Source: Heterobasidion occidentale
Taxonomy: Eukaryota; Basidiomycota; Agaricomycetes; Russulales; Bondarzewiaceae
Length of the DNA: 64,000 nt
Reading direction: 5' to 3'
NCBI GenBank assembly: GCA_039111635.1
Contig: JBCAQO010000001.1
Span: 3,100,001-3,164,000, forward strand
Both the position numbers and the translations under genes were made by a program. Below, in pieces: positions 1 through 12,300 of the stretch. Under the pieces are notes generated by a model. That model ran no database searches. It was not told where the DNA came from and saw only the letters and a list, made by a program, of their open reading frames with translations. Numbering within the stretch: position 1 is the stretch's first letter; each line of letters starts with the position of its first letter.

Positions 1-1054
1 CCAAAACAGGAGACAAACCCGGACGGACAAGCTCCCCTTGTCGATAACCTACGGGACTTACTGCTCCTGGCGTAGATACTTCAAAGTCGTCCTCCTCAAT
101 CGGTTCATCCGAGAGAGCAGCCAGCTCCGCTACATCTCGGGAAATATCTTCATCGCCCGAGTGGCTGCTGACAGGTGATAACTGAGATCTAGACTCAGCT
201 CGACGAGACAGGGCCACCGGTCGATATATGGTATGTATAGAAGACGCTAAAGGCTGATCTAAGGACATATGGATTGTATTAGCCCATCAATGCGCATTAT
301 TGGCGGAGCTCACCCTGCTTGTCTTCATCGCTGTCGGATTCTACTAGGTCGTGATTGATTGCATCGTCATCATTATCAGGATCATGGGCCCAAGGAAGCG
401 CTTGCAAAGCTTGGATAAGTGTCTGAGTTCCAGCTCGCATCTACCAACACGGAGTCAGGACTACATGTGATTCAAGACATATGTAAGGGTGAACACATAC
501 AGAGCCGTCTCCACGAAAAGATTGGAGCAAAGGTCGGGACAAAGGTTGGGGCGGCGAAGGGGGTCTGATGAATGGCGATTCATCGTTGGTGTCTGGAACT
601 GTACCAGTAGATTTCGAGCGGGGAGACCCAGGATGTGACAATGAGGGATAGAGAGCAGTTTCAGAGCCCTCTATGGGTATGATCCATGGCCATGATTTAG
701 TATAATACGGGATAGGAGACAATCACAATAAGGGAACCTACCGTCGCCGCTCCCGACGTCATTCGCGTTCTGTTTGTCCTTGCCCTTGCGAGAGAGAGAA
801 AACATACGCCTCGGGCTTATGGGTGACTTTGGCCTAGTTGCATGCTGGGCCTTGCTTTCCGCAGGCTTGCCGCCGCCAAGTCCAGTCCTGCTTATGGCTC
901 GGCGAACCATTTCCTTGGGCAGAGAGCCACCCGACTTCTCTGGAACGTCCGCCTCATCTTTCGCGGCCTGTGCAGGGAGCCGAGCCGAGCTACTGATGGA
1001 GGGCATGTCGGACGCCTTTGGCGTGGACACCTGGGATTTCGATAATCTAGACAT
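1..1054 (-). CDS. Serine-rich hypothetical protein, 3' part beyond the window
   Basis: Reading leftwards from an ATG at 1054, the first exon gives a Ser/Lys/Arg-rich N-terminus with many SP motifs (KSPISPRRMFSLSRKGK). A GT-AG intron at about 663-741 joins it to a second Ser/Pro-rich exon ending FRGDGS near 500. A third exon (about 440-315) reads on with an acidic stretch (HDPDNDDDAINHDLVESD). A further exon (about 240-1) has another acidic segment (EEDDFEVSTP) and runs off the left edge. An in-frame TTG lies upstream, but 1054 is the first ATG. No domain is recognised. Composition suggests a largely disordered, phosphorylation-rich protein. The gene is divergent from the SUR7-like gene, with about 240 bp of shared promoter. 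Confidence 0.6.
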
Positions 1055-1295
1055 GGAGGGAGACGCACTGCAGCGCAGGCTGGTGCAAGCACTGTGCAAG
1101 TCAGACGGCTATGCGGGGCTTCGGCGGGCGCACTCGTAATACCTGAACCGTGAGAACCATTTACCGCGTGTTCTTACGTCACGAACACGACTTAGCCTCC
1201 GTCCAACCTGCTTGTCGGGTCGTGGTCACTCAAAATCCCAGGACGCTGGGGATCTCCTCTCTTCCTCCTCTTTCACATCTTCAATCGCTTCCACG

Positions 1296-2394
1296 ATGCG
1301 AGGTGAACTATGCATCGGGTCTGCCTCTATATTCTCGTGAATGCACTCATCTACTCATCAATATCGGCACTGATGCTGACTGTCAATAATCAGCTTCGCA
1401 GCTCTCCTGCTACTCATCTTCATGCATGTATGCCTCCGTCTTCCTGCCTCGTGGTCTCCCTTCTATCTCATACTGTCTACAGGTTGGTCAAACTAATGTC
1501 TCATCGGTCCCGCGAAAGATAGCCATGGTACGTCCTTCGCCTAATTTACTTCCGCGAATCACGTCAACGTCTCGATTGCGACAGGCCAAGGTCAATGTCT
1601 CTCTATATGGGTGAGTGCCTATTTTACCTGTAAGAAATACCCCTTTTACGATTGGTACAGTGAGGGTCTAACTGTTGGCCTGGGAGACGCCATCACTGGC
1701 CTGTATACCACGAACGAATCGGCACCCCTTCAGGCTGGCGCAGGACTTCGACAATCATACGAATTTGGTCTGTACTCCTACTGCGGATACACGACAGATG
1801 TCCTCGGGACATGCACAAACCACACCACCGCGCGAAGATACGAACCTTACGATGCCATTACGTCCGACATGCGCGCCAACTACTCTCAACTCACCAATTT
1901 CATCATTCAAGGAACGACGTTCAAAGACTCTAAATATCTAGGCAGCAACTCCAAGTCTGCTTACTATCTACTCCTTCTGGGCACGATTTGTACCGCCCTG
2001 GCCCTGTTTACGTTCGTTCATAGTCGCGCTCCCCCAATTCGTCTGTGACTGATGGTCGCCTCAGCGGAGTCATTAAACATACCGTTGCTTTCCTCATCTC
2101 TGCTTGCTTTGCCATACTTGGCACAATATTTCTACTAGCAGGTTCTGCTATCTGGACGGTCATCGTGCATAAATCGCAGGATATAAACACGATCATCATA
2201 GGCGAACCGACAGCCGTCTCACTTGGTATTACCGTGTCCACTGGCACGGGCATATATCTCATGTGGGCTGCGTTTGCCTGCCTGTTCGTATCCTTGATAC
2301 CTTACGTGTCTAGGTATGCATCTTACTATTCCTGAATCCACGTCGTCTTACATCGTGTTCTCCAACCCGCAGCTGCTGCACCTACCGAGGCTAA
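1296..2394 (+). CDS. SUR7/PalI family four-pass plasma membrane protein
   Basis: About six short exons can be chained. The first encodes MRGELCIGSASIFS, then FAALLLLIFMH (TM1), a short loop, and an ectodomain containing LYGEGLTVGLGDAITG and the paired-cysteine region YSYCGYTTDVLGTCTN. Three hydrophobic segments follow: YYLLLLGTICTALALF, FLISACFAILGTIFLLAG and YLMWAAFACLFVSLIPY. The last exon gives a short cysteine tail, SSCCTYRG, then TAA at 2392-2394. An N-terminal TM, a Cys-containing extracellular loop and three clustered TMs are the layout of the SUR7/PalI family, which acts in eisosome organisation or pH sensing at the fungal plasma membrane. Which subgroup it belongs to cannot be decided by eye. 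Intron sites are consensus GT-AG throughout. Confidence 0.8.
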
Positions 2395-2978
2395 GGGCAT
2401 CCGGATGCCCTGTTCTTTGTTTCATTATTTTTCTCATTGCCTCGCCACTAACTGGTTGGCATTTATCGGTGCATTTATGTACACGGATGCGCACTTACGA
2501 AACGGAATACGAAACGCTAACTTTCCCTCCACGGACTTTACGATACCGAGCACTCTATTTACCCTATAGAAATGGTTGTACGATACTGAACGCCTATTGC
2601 TGGGTCATCCTGGAGAAGACTTCTGTCTGAAATGAAAGAGAGATGGCACACTATAGCTCACAGCATACATGCGAAGATACGATAGGGTGTTCGATTATAA
2701 TGCCGTTGCAGGGAACCGCTGAGAAGCAAATTGATTTTGTCTAAAACTGAAGCGAGAAGCATTATTATGTAATTGGCAGTCTGCTTTAAGTACCGAACTC
2801 TATTTCACAAACTGTACAGTTTACATAATCAAGATTCTGCTTCAGAGGCAGCCTAGTTCACCAACGCCATCGACGCCATCGCAAGAGCAACGGGCAAGGT
2901 ACGACTGCTAGTTTCTAACCCTTGGCCCATATTCGTAGCGTCTCAAGCCTTACTCTTTTGCAGTAAATCCCCATCAAA

Positions 2979-3485
2979 ATGACCCACGACGCCGTTTGGT
3001 TCTCTCGTCCCCGCAAATTCGGCAAGGGCAGCCGTCAGTGGTGCGTGATGCACATCCTTACGCGCAGAAGACGTCGTTCGAGCTATATCTGACCTGTTTG
3101 ACCTAATTTCTCAGCCGTCTGTGCGCGCACCAGGCTGGTCTCATCCGCAAGTACGGCCTTGACCTCTGCCGTCAATGCTTCCGTGAGAAGTCTGCTGCAA
3201 TCGGTTTCGTGAAGGTGCGTCCAAATCCCATGCTTTTGTGTTCGCCTGCCTCTCATCTTCACGCGTTTCGATATTCAGAACCGGTGAACTCGTTTCCTGT
3301 CTTCCTGCTCTCACTCGCATCTTCTTTCGGTCGCTTTCTTCCTCGTACGCAAAAGTTGGGTTTCATTCTGTATGCATCCTATATGATATATGATACACAT
3401 AAACCCTTTGTCTTGCTCATTCTATGCTTGAGCGTGACGCGATAACACGTCCAGGTTCGAACCACAAGCGCAGTCTACGAGGTGA
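2979..3485 (+). CDS. RPS29: 40S ribosomal protein uS14 (RPS29)
   Basis: Three exons give a protein of about 57 residues: [20 protein letters not shown], then [20 protein letters not shown], then [14 protein letters not shown] and a short tail. The C-x2-C...C-x2-C zinc ribbon (CRLC and CRQC) and GLIRKYGL are diagnostic of uS14/RPS29, and the length matches the 56-residue family norm. Introns are at about 3041-3114 and 3214-3473. The last acceptor is chosen as the CAG at 3471-3473 because it ends the protein after STR. An earlier acceptor at about 3455 would add about 25 residues. A probable 5'-UTR intron (about 2899-2963, GTACGA...TTGCAG) precedes the ATG, as is common in fungal ribosomal protein genes. 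Confidence 0.93.
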
Positions 3486-4102
3486 CGTTCATGGTCCATA
3501 GTAAAGAATTCATTCTCGATATACACAAGTGAATACATTCAAACTGGATTCAAAAAGGTGCACAGTTTTTGTCGGAAGGATACATACAAGCAAATACGAT
3601 CATCAACCCCCCAACATAATACGATCGTGTACAGTCGACATTCCAAATATCGAACAAAAATAAGAAGCCAAACACGCTCTAAGCAACGATTTCAGATTTG
3701 ATGGAATAACTACAGAATGACTGACAAGTAGTGGTGCGACGAGATAGTATTAAACAGATGGAGTATGAGGTCGATGGATGAGGGATTACGCTGTACAAAT
3801 GTGGCAACCAAGAAACTGTTCACAGAAGTTCAACAAAAAGCACAGAAAATGAAGCGACGATAAAATGCGGGTTTGAATACAATGCGCCATGGTGATATGC
3901 CATACGAGTTATCCCCGATCGCTAGGTGTGCCGCGGGATAGCATAATGAACAATGGATAAGACGAGTCGACCAAGTGACGGGAGTAAGATAGGGCGATGG
4001 TATAATGCGGGAATGACAAAGGGAAATGACAGTGATAGGCGTAGTTTCGAGAGCATTGCCAAGACGATTCGATGTTTGCTGCGACAGTGTCGAAGGTGTA
4101 AA
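3486..4102. other. Convergent 3' intergenic region, RPS29 / PUF
   Basis: About 600 bp lie between the stop codons of two convergent genes. The stretch is AT-richer than its neighbours and should hold both 3' UTRs and poly(A) sites. Short ORFs here have no protein character. A GGTTCGAACC string at about 3454 looks like a tRNA B box but has no matching T stem or acceptor stem. Confidence 0.5.
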
Positions 4103-7100
4103 TTACATTCCGTATCCAAAGGAGTTGCGCTGGTACGGATCGCTGAGACCTCCGGCGACTCCAACTCCAGGGTATGAGTTGACGCCACCGAAAGCAGCGG
4201 CGAAACCGCCATGGGACGCCAAGCCTTGGTTATGGCTAGAGCTTCCTTGGAGGATATAGCCATCGATCGACTGAGGCTGCATACCATGGAGAGGCGCATG
4301 AAGACCAGATTGTCCAAGAGCTTGAGCTTGAGCCTGAAGACCGCTACCAGGCATGGAGTATAGACCGTTCTGGTTGTTGTACACATCGCCTAAGGGGTTA
4401 GCTTGTATGTGGCGGCTGGTTCCATGAGGCGCCAGTCCCATTGCCTGATTACCCATGGCCATGTTGACCAGCGCCTGCTGGTTATGATAGCCGCCATAAT
4501 GATCCATTTGTTCCCGTTGCAACTTGTTCTGAATGCGTTTGCCATATGGAGTGTTGCGGATTAACGGCAAGACCGGCCGAATGCCCTCCACGAGAAGCGC
4601 GCGCTGACCGGGCTCCGCATAGTCCAAAGCGGTCTAAGACCCCATCAGTTACCTTGCGTGACAAAGCAGTGCATCAGACTGACCTGAACACAGTAATTGC
4701 CATACGAATCGCGGAGCAGCTTCTCGAGCCTCGTGCGGTTCAGAAGCTCGTCAATAAGCATCTTGCGCGTGCCGTGTTCCGCAACTCGGACACACTGCGG
4801 ACAACGTGAGGCTTGGTGAGAGTTACAAGGAAAAGCACCCGAACCTTTTCGATGACATTGGAACTGAACTTCTGAACGGATAAAGCACACACGTTCCCCG
4901 TGAACTGACGGATGACAGCATCGCTGAACCGATTATCGTTGAGATCCAGAATGTATTGTACAACCTGTTGGATGATAAGCATAGAAGGGAGATACATGAA
5001 AAGGGAATCACGTACATAGTTGCCGTAGGGATCCTGCACTAGGGTCAGAGCGTTGTAAGTGATCTCATTTACAAGCTGAATTCGCTGGCTGTCCGAAGCG
5101 TGATCAATGCATCGCTGAAGAACACAACAGCCATGACGGTGAGTGGCGACCTCGACACAGTTAGCGGCGACTGCGTTATAGATGAACTAGAAGGCAACTG
5201 TGAGAGATGCATCAATTTTCGACTGCCATGGAAGCTTACCTGATTGTCCTCGGGGGCCAACTTGTTCAAACACTTCTGGATGACGTGATTGCCGTTCAGG
5301 TCCTTGATGAGTACAACGACGTGCAGGCTGAGTGCAACAATAATTGAATGAATCTGGCCATTGTATCTATGATCAGTCTGTGTCCCGGCCACTCTGTAAG
5401 TGCCAGAGGTGAAGTAAACTATAAATTGGACTTGCCTGTCTCCTAGTCGACAGGAAGTCAATCATTTTCTGTACTGCACGCGTACCATGCATGTTCAAGG
5501 ATATGTTGACCAGGTCCTGAGCGACCGATTCGCAGATGATGTTGCGCTGTTCATCCGTAGAATATTCCAGCAGCTTCTGGCATAAATAATTGCCGAAGGG
5601 ATCTGGGCCAACTCGTTAAGCCAAGGCGACTACCGCTTTGCAAAATGCTTACCAGTCATAAGGTCGGCAAAATGACCGAAAGTCTCACGGAAGATGATAT
5701 CCCTGTGCTCAGGAACGCTTTCCTCCAGTTTCTTCTGCAGGTACCGGCAACCGTGTTGATCTTTACACAGATTCGGAATATCCGCTACCAGATCCTCCAA
5801 ACGAGTGCCAGTGAAACGGTTGACTATAAAGAATCAATTGGATTTTGCATGTAGAGCAACGAGATTGATCAACTCACACTCACGGTCGACGTCACCCCGC
5901 TTGTGTTTAGGACCGTGCAACCCATTCATCTTGCTGTCAGCACCATTAGCACGGCCATTCATACCCAAGCCATAACGTGATCCATGGTGATGGTATAACG
6001 CCGTCGAACCAGTACTGCCGTTGAGCGCGACAGGACTACCACCATTCATGTGGTTTGCATCATGACCATACGAGTTGTATCGTCCATTGTCCATAGAGTT
6101 GTCGAGGCCATACACCGGATCCGTTAAGTATGACTGCTATTTAACACGTCAATGGCTGTCAAGGAACAATACAAATGGAAACATACTTGGTCGTCGAAGC
6201 CAGACAGAATGGAATTGTAACCAATGCCATTATCATACTGTCCAGGCTGAAGCCTCGACAGGGAGGACTGGAGATCGCCACTCAAAGGGCTATTGTTCAG
6301 GGAATGAACCCCCTGGGATGTTAAGCGGCCACTCAGATTCTGAGTATCGGGTGACAATGGCGTGCCCGGAGCTTTAATGAGATGCGCAGCAGAGTTCGGA
6401 ATTCCAGACAATGGCGTAGCAGGGACGGAGCGAGTAGTGATTGAGAGCCCATCGGACAACCCAGGAGGAGAGCCCCGGCGAGAACCAGGGGCTTGGGCGT
6501 GTGGGGACAGGCCCTGCTGCTGCTGACCCAGATGTGGCGTAGCAGAGGCCGAGACGCTTCCTACAAGTTTCCCGTTGACCGACAAATCGCTAAGAGACGC
6601 AGTAATGTTAAGAGCCGGATTGGTAACGGTCCTTCTATCGGTGCGTCCGCCCATAGAATCCGGGCGAGAACCAGTGAATTGAGGCCATTCGGACGCCTTA
6701 TCACGGGAATCAAGGGTACGACCAAAGGTATTACGCGGCGGAGTCTGAGACAACGGTGCTAAGTCCAAAGCTGCTGACGAGGTCGACAACTAGGGAATGC
6801 GATCAGTCATGAAGTGGACTGCTATCAGTGGTAAATCTACCTTGTTGAAACGGGACCCCTGATACTTGTCGTCATCAGATGTCGGCAAGTTGCGCATAGC
6901 ATCTGAAATGGTTCAGACAAGATCATGTGGTATAGAGGGAGGAGCTCACTATGCATTTCCTCGTCAAGCTGCTCATCCAGCAACATTCCAGCGTTATACA
7001 CATTACCGTACCGCATACCCTCAACATCCCGCCTGCCATTCCCACGCTGAATCATCATCGAGTCCTGCGGAGGAAGAGGCGAATGCCTCTCACCCGCCAA

Positions 7101-7835
7101 CGACAGCTCATGCAGATGACTGGCCAAGTCTTCGTCATGACTACTAGCCGACGTACGCCTGCTAGCAGGCATACTTTTGGCACCAGCCCGACCGTAACCC
7201 TGGCTCAGATTGCCATTGACAGCCGCAGCACCAGGCGGAATCTCAGGCGAACGGGTGATCGGAGCGTAAGTTACAGATTTGCGTTTGTCGACTGCGGAAC
7301 CAACCGCTCTGGAAAGGACATCAACGTCAACACCAACTTGCGCGAAGCTGGTACGTAAACTCGGGGAGATGTCCTCGTTCAGCACGGCGTTAACACGGGG
7401 TGGCGTCGTTGGCGCAGACATGGCCAGGTGCTGAAGGGAGCTATTGCCCGAAGTGTCCAACGGAAGTGTCAAGAGTTCCTGCTGCTGCTGCTGTTCCAGA
7501 GCGCGCATTTGATCTTCAAAAATCTTCCTGTGGAGGGCACGCATCCGCTCGTGCTCCATGCGCTTCAATTCAACCCGCTAGAGTGGGACAGGCTCAGCAT
7601 ACTCGGTACCGTACTTCTCACAGGCAAGACAGGACTCACAGCGGAAATATCAGGCATATTAGTTCCCAACCTCGCGGCCTATGCAGGAGCGGTTCATGAG
7701 ACAGACGAGATGCACGAATTGAAAAGGACGCACGGAGTCGGCAAGGTCCAGGAAAGCCGGAGGACTCTGCTTTCTTTCATCGGAGGTGGAACGAGAATCA
7801 GTAGGTGAGGTAGACGGTTCCAAAGTGGTGGCCAT
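4103..7835 (-). CDS. Pumilio/PUF family RNA-binding protein
   Basis: PUF proteins bind UGUA-type motifs in 3' UTRs and control mRNA decay and translation in the cytoplasm. All eight repeats are visible, running leftwards from about 5835 to 4560. They start with GTRLEDLVADIPNLCKDQHG and the R1 helix HGCRYLQKKL, then NYLCQKLLEY (R2), HGTRAVQKMID (R3), NGNHVIQKCLNKL (R4), HRHGCCVLQRC (R5), YGNYVVQYILDLN (R6), FSSNVIEK (R7) and YGNYCVQ (R8). The SNxxE of R7 and NYxxQ of R6 and R8 fit recognition of a UGU core. The repeat block ends NTPYGKRIQNKLQREQ. Upstream is a long Ser/Gln-rich region, with a coiled segment at about 7568 (KRMEHERMRALHRKIFEDQ); downstream is a Gly/Gln-rich tail ending NSFGYGM. 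The start at 7835 (ATGGCCACC) has a good context. Introns between 7580 and 7740 are not fully resolved. Confidence 0.93.
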
Positions 7836-9368
7836 GGTTGTTAGACAGACAAATTAAGAGGGTTTGCTTCCGAAAGATGAAGGACAGAGAAGAGAATGAG
7901 GGATGAGGAAGAAATAGAAAGCAGTAAGCCTAGTTTCACAAAGGGTAATCCTGAGGTGTTCGAGGGCGTGTCAGAGACGGACACGAACGTGTATGGGCCG
8001 ACGGCACACACCTGCAAGCCGATTTTGAGCCCGTCTAGAAAGGACTGTTGTTACAATGCGGCTGAATGGGCTGGGTGGGAGAGAGGGGTCAGAGGGATGG
8101 CGAGGCGAGGGTGCGTGTGTGCCCACCGTTTTTTTCTCCAGTTTCCGACGCAAATGGGGAGACAAGGTGGAGAGAAGGGAGAGATTGACGGTGAATTATA
8201 TGGGGGCTCGCTTGCGCGCGTGGGCAGCGACGGACCTGAACTCTAAAAGATTACGGAGGTTACCCTCTTTTTTTGGAGCTCCGCTTATATAGCGGCGTTG
8301 CCTATTCCGAGCATCATTGCCCCTTGAAACTCCTCCAACTCTTCACACAACGCTTCTCTTCTCGTATTTTCCTCTCTTTTTCTATCCAATTACCCCGCCA
8401 TCGCTCTCAACGATCGCGCAGCATCCGCCCAAGCTTGCCGTGCTCGACCACGCGCTTCACCGTCGGCTGTCCACGGTAAAAGTCCTAGCGTATCGGTCTA
8501 TGTAATACCTTATTTCCGCCATACATGCGATTGATAGGTCCCTCTGCCGCCCTTCACCCAGTATATGAACGTACCACACAATGTATTTAGACTAATAATG
8601 ATTCGTACAAGATAGAGATCTCAAAACATTGCCGGGGCAGCCCTAGACCTCTTGCTCTTCCATAATCCAGACGCACTCATGTCGTCCGATCGTCCGTGCA
8701 AGTTATGTATGCGTACACGGAGGCGCACGCAGCCCTTAATACGTCGTAACCCCTCTGATCTCGCCAGCCCCGGGCCTCAGCGTAGAGCTCAGGATCCGAC
8801 GTTGTGGAAGCCGTCCATAAGCGTGCATACGCTTGCATACGCATTACAGTATGCGGTCCTCGACATGGATCTCTAATACGGCTTCTACGTTCTCCTCTAG
8901 ACTATCGTCATGTCGACCTCGAAGTTTCTATCAGTTCGTTTACGAGAGGTTTGGCGCCTTTTCAGCAGGCGAACAGACACGGCAACGGCCTCTATACGCC
9001 TCCGAGTATATATGATCTAGGACCGCACTCAGAAAGCCGAAATCAATTATCCAGGTTCCAGTCCAAACTATCCAGGTAGTCGTCTGACTACTACGAAATT
9101 ACGTGGTGTTTACCACTAAAAAAAACGGAACATCGTCACTAGCTCGTTGGCCCACTTGGCCAACGTGGCCAACGTGGAAGCCACGGCTTGCGGTTGACAC
9201 CAAGTATCATAATTTCGTTCGAGGTTCGTGAGTGCACGAGAACGCTCACAGAGCACAAGGATAGACCAGAATCAGAATGCCATATTTGACAGAGCTAAGT
9301 TGACGTGGCAGATCGCGTGTACGAGTTCTGATATTCGACTAACGCGATACACAGCAAGCTTTGAGGTG
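7836..9368. other. Intergenic region upstream of PUF gene
   Basis: This 1.5-kb stretch has no convincing gene. From 7836 to 8250 it is probably the long 5' UTR and promoter of the PUF gene. From 8290 to 8480 the plus strand is strongly CT-rich, as in fungal core promoters and 5' leaders. Between 8640 and 9080 several short plus-strand ORFs overlap without intron or domain support. At 9146-9172 there is a small inverted/direct repeat of GGCCAACGT. Confidence 0.45.
8279..8294. promoter_or_regulatory. Symmetrical TATA element
   Basis: CCGCTTATATAGCGG is a near-perfect palindrome around a TATA core. It could direct leftward transcription toward the PUF gene, whose ATG is about 440 bp away. It could also direct rightward transcription into the CT-rich stretch that follows. 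No protein-coding gene is evident on the right, so only the leftward role has a clear target. Confidence 0.35.
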
Positions 9369-12300
9369 TCATTGCATATGCGTCACAATCTGGGTTAACT
9401 GAGTCGGCACTTTCCCTCCATTGACCGCCTTCTCAGCATTATCGGCCGAGACGTTGTGAGGAACTTGGCTATTTCCGATCTTCTTTAGTTCTTCTTCGAC
9501 ACCGCCACCGACGGCAACGCCACGAAGAGTCCGTCGATCCTCCTCCGCGTCATCGTCCAGCCTGTCAGCACCCAAAACTTCTAAATGAGGCTGAGACGCG
9601 CTCTCTGGCGTAGCAGATGAAGTAGTGCTGCCTCCTTCAGGCACCTCTAGGACTACCTTCACAGAAGGCTGCTGGGCGCCAGAAGGGTATCGGGCGCGAA
9701 GGAAACCGGACAGACCAAAAAACGGTTTTGACATCCTGGAGAGAGAATGGTGGTATGCATCGTTGCCAGACTTCGACGGTGTTGATGAGCCACTCGGCAA
9801 CGGCGAATCGGCATCTGCCAATACCTCAGCGGCGGGTGTTTCGGAGTTGTTGATAGTAGATGTTGGTGCGGAACTCAAATTCGTTGGGGAAGACGGTCGA
9901 GCGGGCGATAGCAATCCGGATACCGAGAACACAGGAGACCCGAGAAGCCTATGTACGTTAGAAGGGTAGTCAGCATTGAACGTGGTCGCCTCTGATACTC
10001 AGCAAATACACTCACACTGGTGGAGCACCTTCTCTGCCTGATTCTGCCGTCAGAGTCAACAGAAGGTTTTTCAGATTGGGTAATGTGTGCCGCATGTCTA
10101 GTGCGCGTAGATTGCGGTCCGACATGAGCTATGCGAGTCCATCAGCAACATGCTCAAAGCGAGAAAATCGTACTCACCAAATCGATATCCTTGTTCAACA
10201 GAAACACACCGTACTCGAACCTATACGTGTCAACGCCTCTAGAGAACAACGGAAACCTGACGCGGTTGCGCATGAGGATCAAGAATAGCTCCGAGAATTT
10301 CCGACTGACATGCGTGGACCAACCATTGCAGATATTCCGTCCCGAACCAGACTCCTGCTACCGACATAGGTTATAGGATATACAAGGCCTTGCCCCATGT
10401 ATGCAGCGAGCAGCTGCACGACATGTGCCGCATACCCTAGAGCGGTGGCAACCCCGTCTTCGGTCACCTCCTTATGTGACGGCAAAGATAGAGGGGGGGC
10501 AGGTTCAGTGACTCCAAGAGGTATAGGAAGAGGTATGTCAAGAATAGTATAGAGGAGGTCCGGACCGGACAGGAGGTCAATCGGGAAAATAGAGGCGAGG
10601 GTTGTAACAAGGGCAACTCGGATAGGAGTAAGACTTTTGCGGAGGCTCGCGACTCGAGTTCTGTAATCGTGAAATTTTTAGTTGTCATCATGAGACGATG
10701 CGTTACAAATTGAACGCACCGTTCTTCGGCAAGCTCTTCTTCTCGTTGAGCTGTACCGCGCAGATCTTGCTCTTGCATCTGTCTCGCCTGGTTAAGCAGT
10801 TCTCGTCGCTTGCGAAGATCACTCCGCCGAGCCTGCATGCGATTGGATACTGGTTTTGAAGATTTGGCATACGTAAGAAGGGGAAGATGACACCTTGAAT
10901 TAGCTCACGGTTTTCGCTGTCTGTGCGCACTTTAGACATGCTAGACAGCCATTCGGCTACTATTGCCTCTCGCTCAGACACCTCCCGTCTCTGAACGATC
11001 AAGGTCACAGAGGCAAAGGTCAACTTTGGAGGATCACACAGTTGTGACTTGCGGAAGGATAACAACACGCACCAGACGACCCGCATCATCTTCGATAACG
11101 AGTTTCTCTACATCCCGTTCAAGCTTCGATAGAGAATGCTGTGTATCTAAAATAACAGACTGTAAAGTCAATAATCTGGAGTACAACCTTATGTTAATAC
11201 ATAGCACAAAGTTCATTGGATCGAACTTTACTTCACGAGATCTTGCCAGCCTGCACTTCGTAGTGGATCCTTTCGTGGTCGGGTTATTCGATTGTCGAGA
11301 CTCACAGAGATTGAGCTATCGCTATCCGATACTCTCGGGAATGGATTAAGTTGTAGAGTTAGCTTCGTGTTACGAATTTCAGAATCGGAACTGTATCCAG
11401 CATTGGGAGACGGAGGTCGGCCTGACGAAGTATGGGTGTGCGGGGGGAAGTAGTATGTTTTTCCGGTGGAGGAGAGAGTGACGAGGAGGGTATTGGAGGG
11501 AAGATGGAATGTAGGGTTTGCGAACTATAAGTGCACTGTCGGTGCAAATAGAACGTCTCATTCTTCGAAGCTGGCTCACCTCGTCAGGCACGGGTACCAA
11601 ATTGGCCAAGTCAACGTTCCATTCGCCCATCATCTTCCACTGCGAGTCCGTCTCATATAGAATTTCACCCGCATCCCGTTGCTTCCCCTTGCCTTTACCA
11701 TATGTGGAATTGGAGTGAAGGGTCGTCCTTCCCCATAGATTGATAGTCACCCTTTGAACTGTCAGATTTGACCACTTTGCGAGGTCGTACCCAGAGGCTG
11801 AATCTATCGAGAATGACGGATTGGTACTGGATCGATGTATCGGAGAGATATAGTTTGGAACGGGAGCAGAGGTAAACTCTTCAGAAGATTCTTCACTCGC
11901 GGCAGTATTGTGTGGGCCAAAACCAGACAAGGCAAAGGAAGATGTTGAGGCAGTAGATGCAGCGTGTGCACGAGAAGAGGTGAAACCTGTGGTCTGTTGG
12001 TCGTTACCCAGTACTACTTTAGAATTATGGCTGCGTGTGGAGAATCGCTTCTGCGTCGAAGATTTAGCGGGCCCAGATATAATTGTAGGGGATGATTCCA
12101 CAGCAATTGATGAAATGTGTTGTTGGCGATTTGGAGGCTTGTCTCGCGATGATGACGGTGCACTACGAGGTGACATAGACGGCAGAGAGCAGGGAGAAGG
12201 GCTGCGACAGGACATGGGCGACGAAGGGAGAGCAGTGGCAGATGTATCTCCGGCGTGAGACAATGAAGAAATTGTCATGGTCATGAATGTCTCGACCAAA

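Noticed and set aside
3451..3465. GGTTCGAACC as a tRNA T arm
   Set aside because: Flanking bases do not form a T stem, and no acceptor stem or anticodon arm is found. The GGTTCGAAT at about 46812 fails for the same reasons.
8652..9079. Overlapping plus-strand ORFs in the PUF/VPS38 intergenic region
   Set aside because: Three frames open over the same bases, with no splice sites, domain or codon signal.
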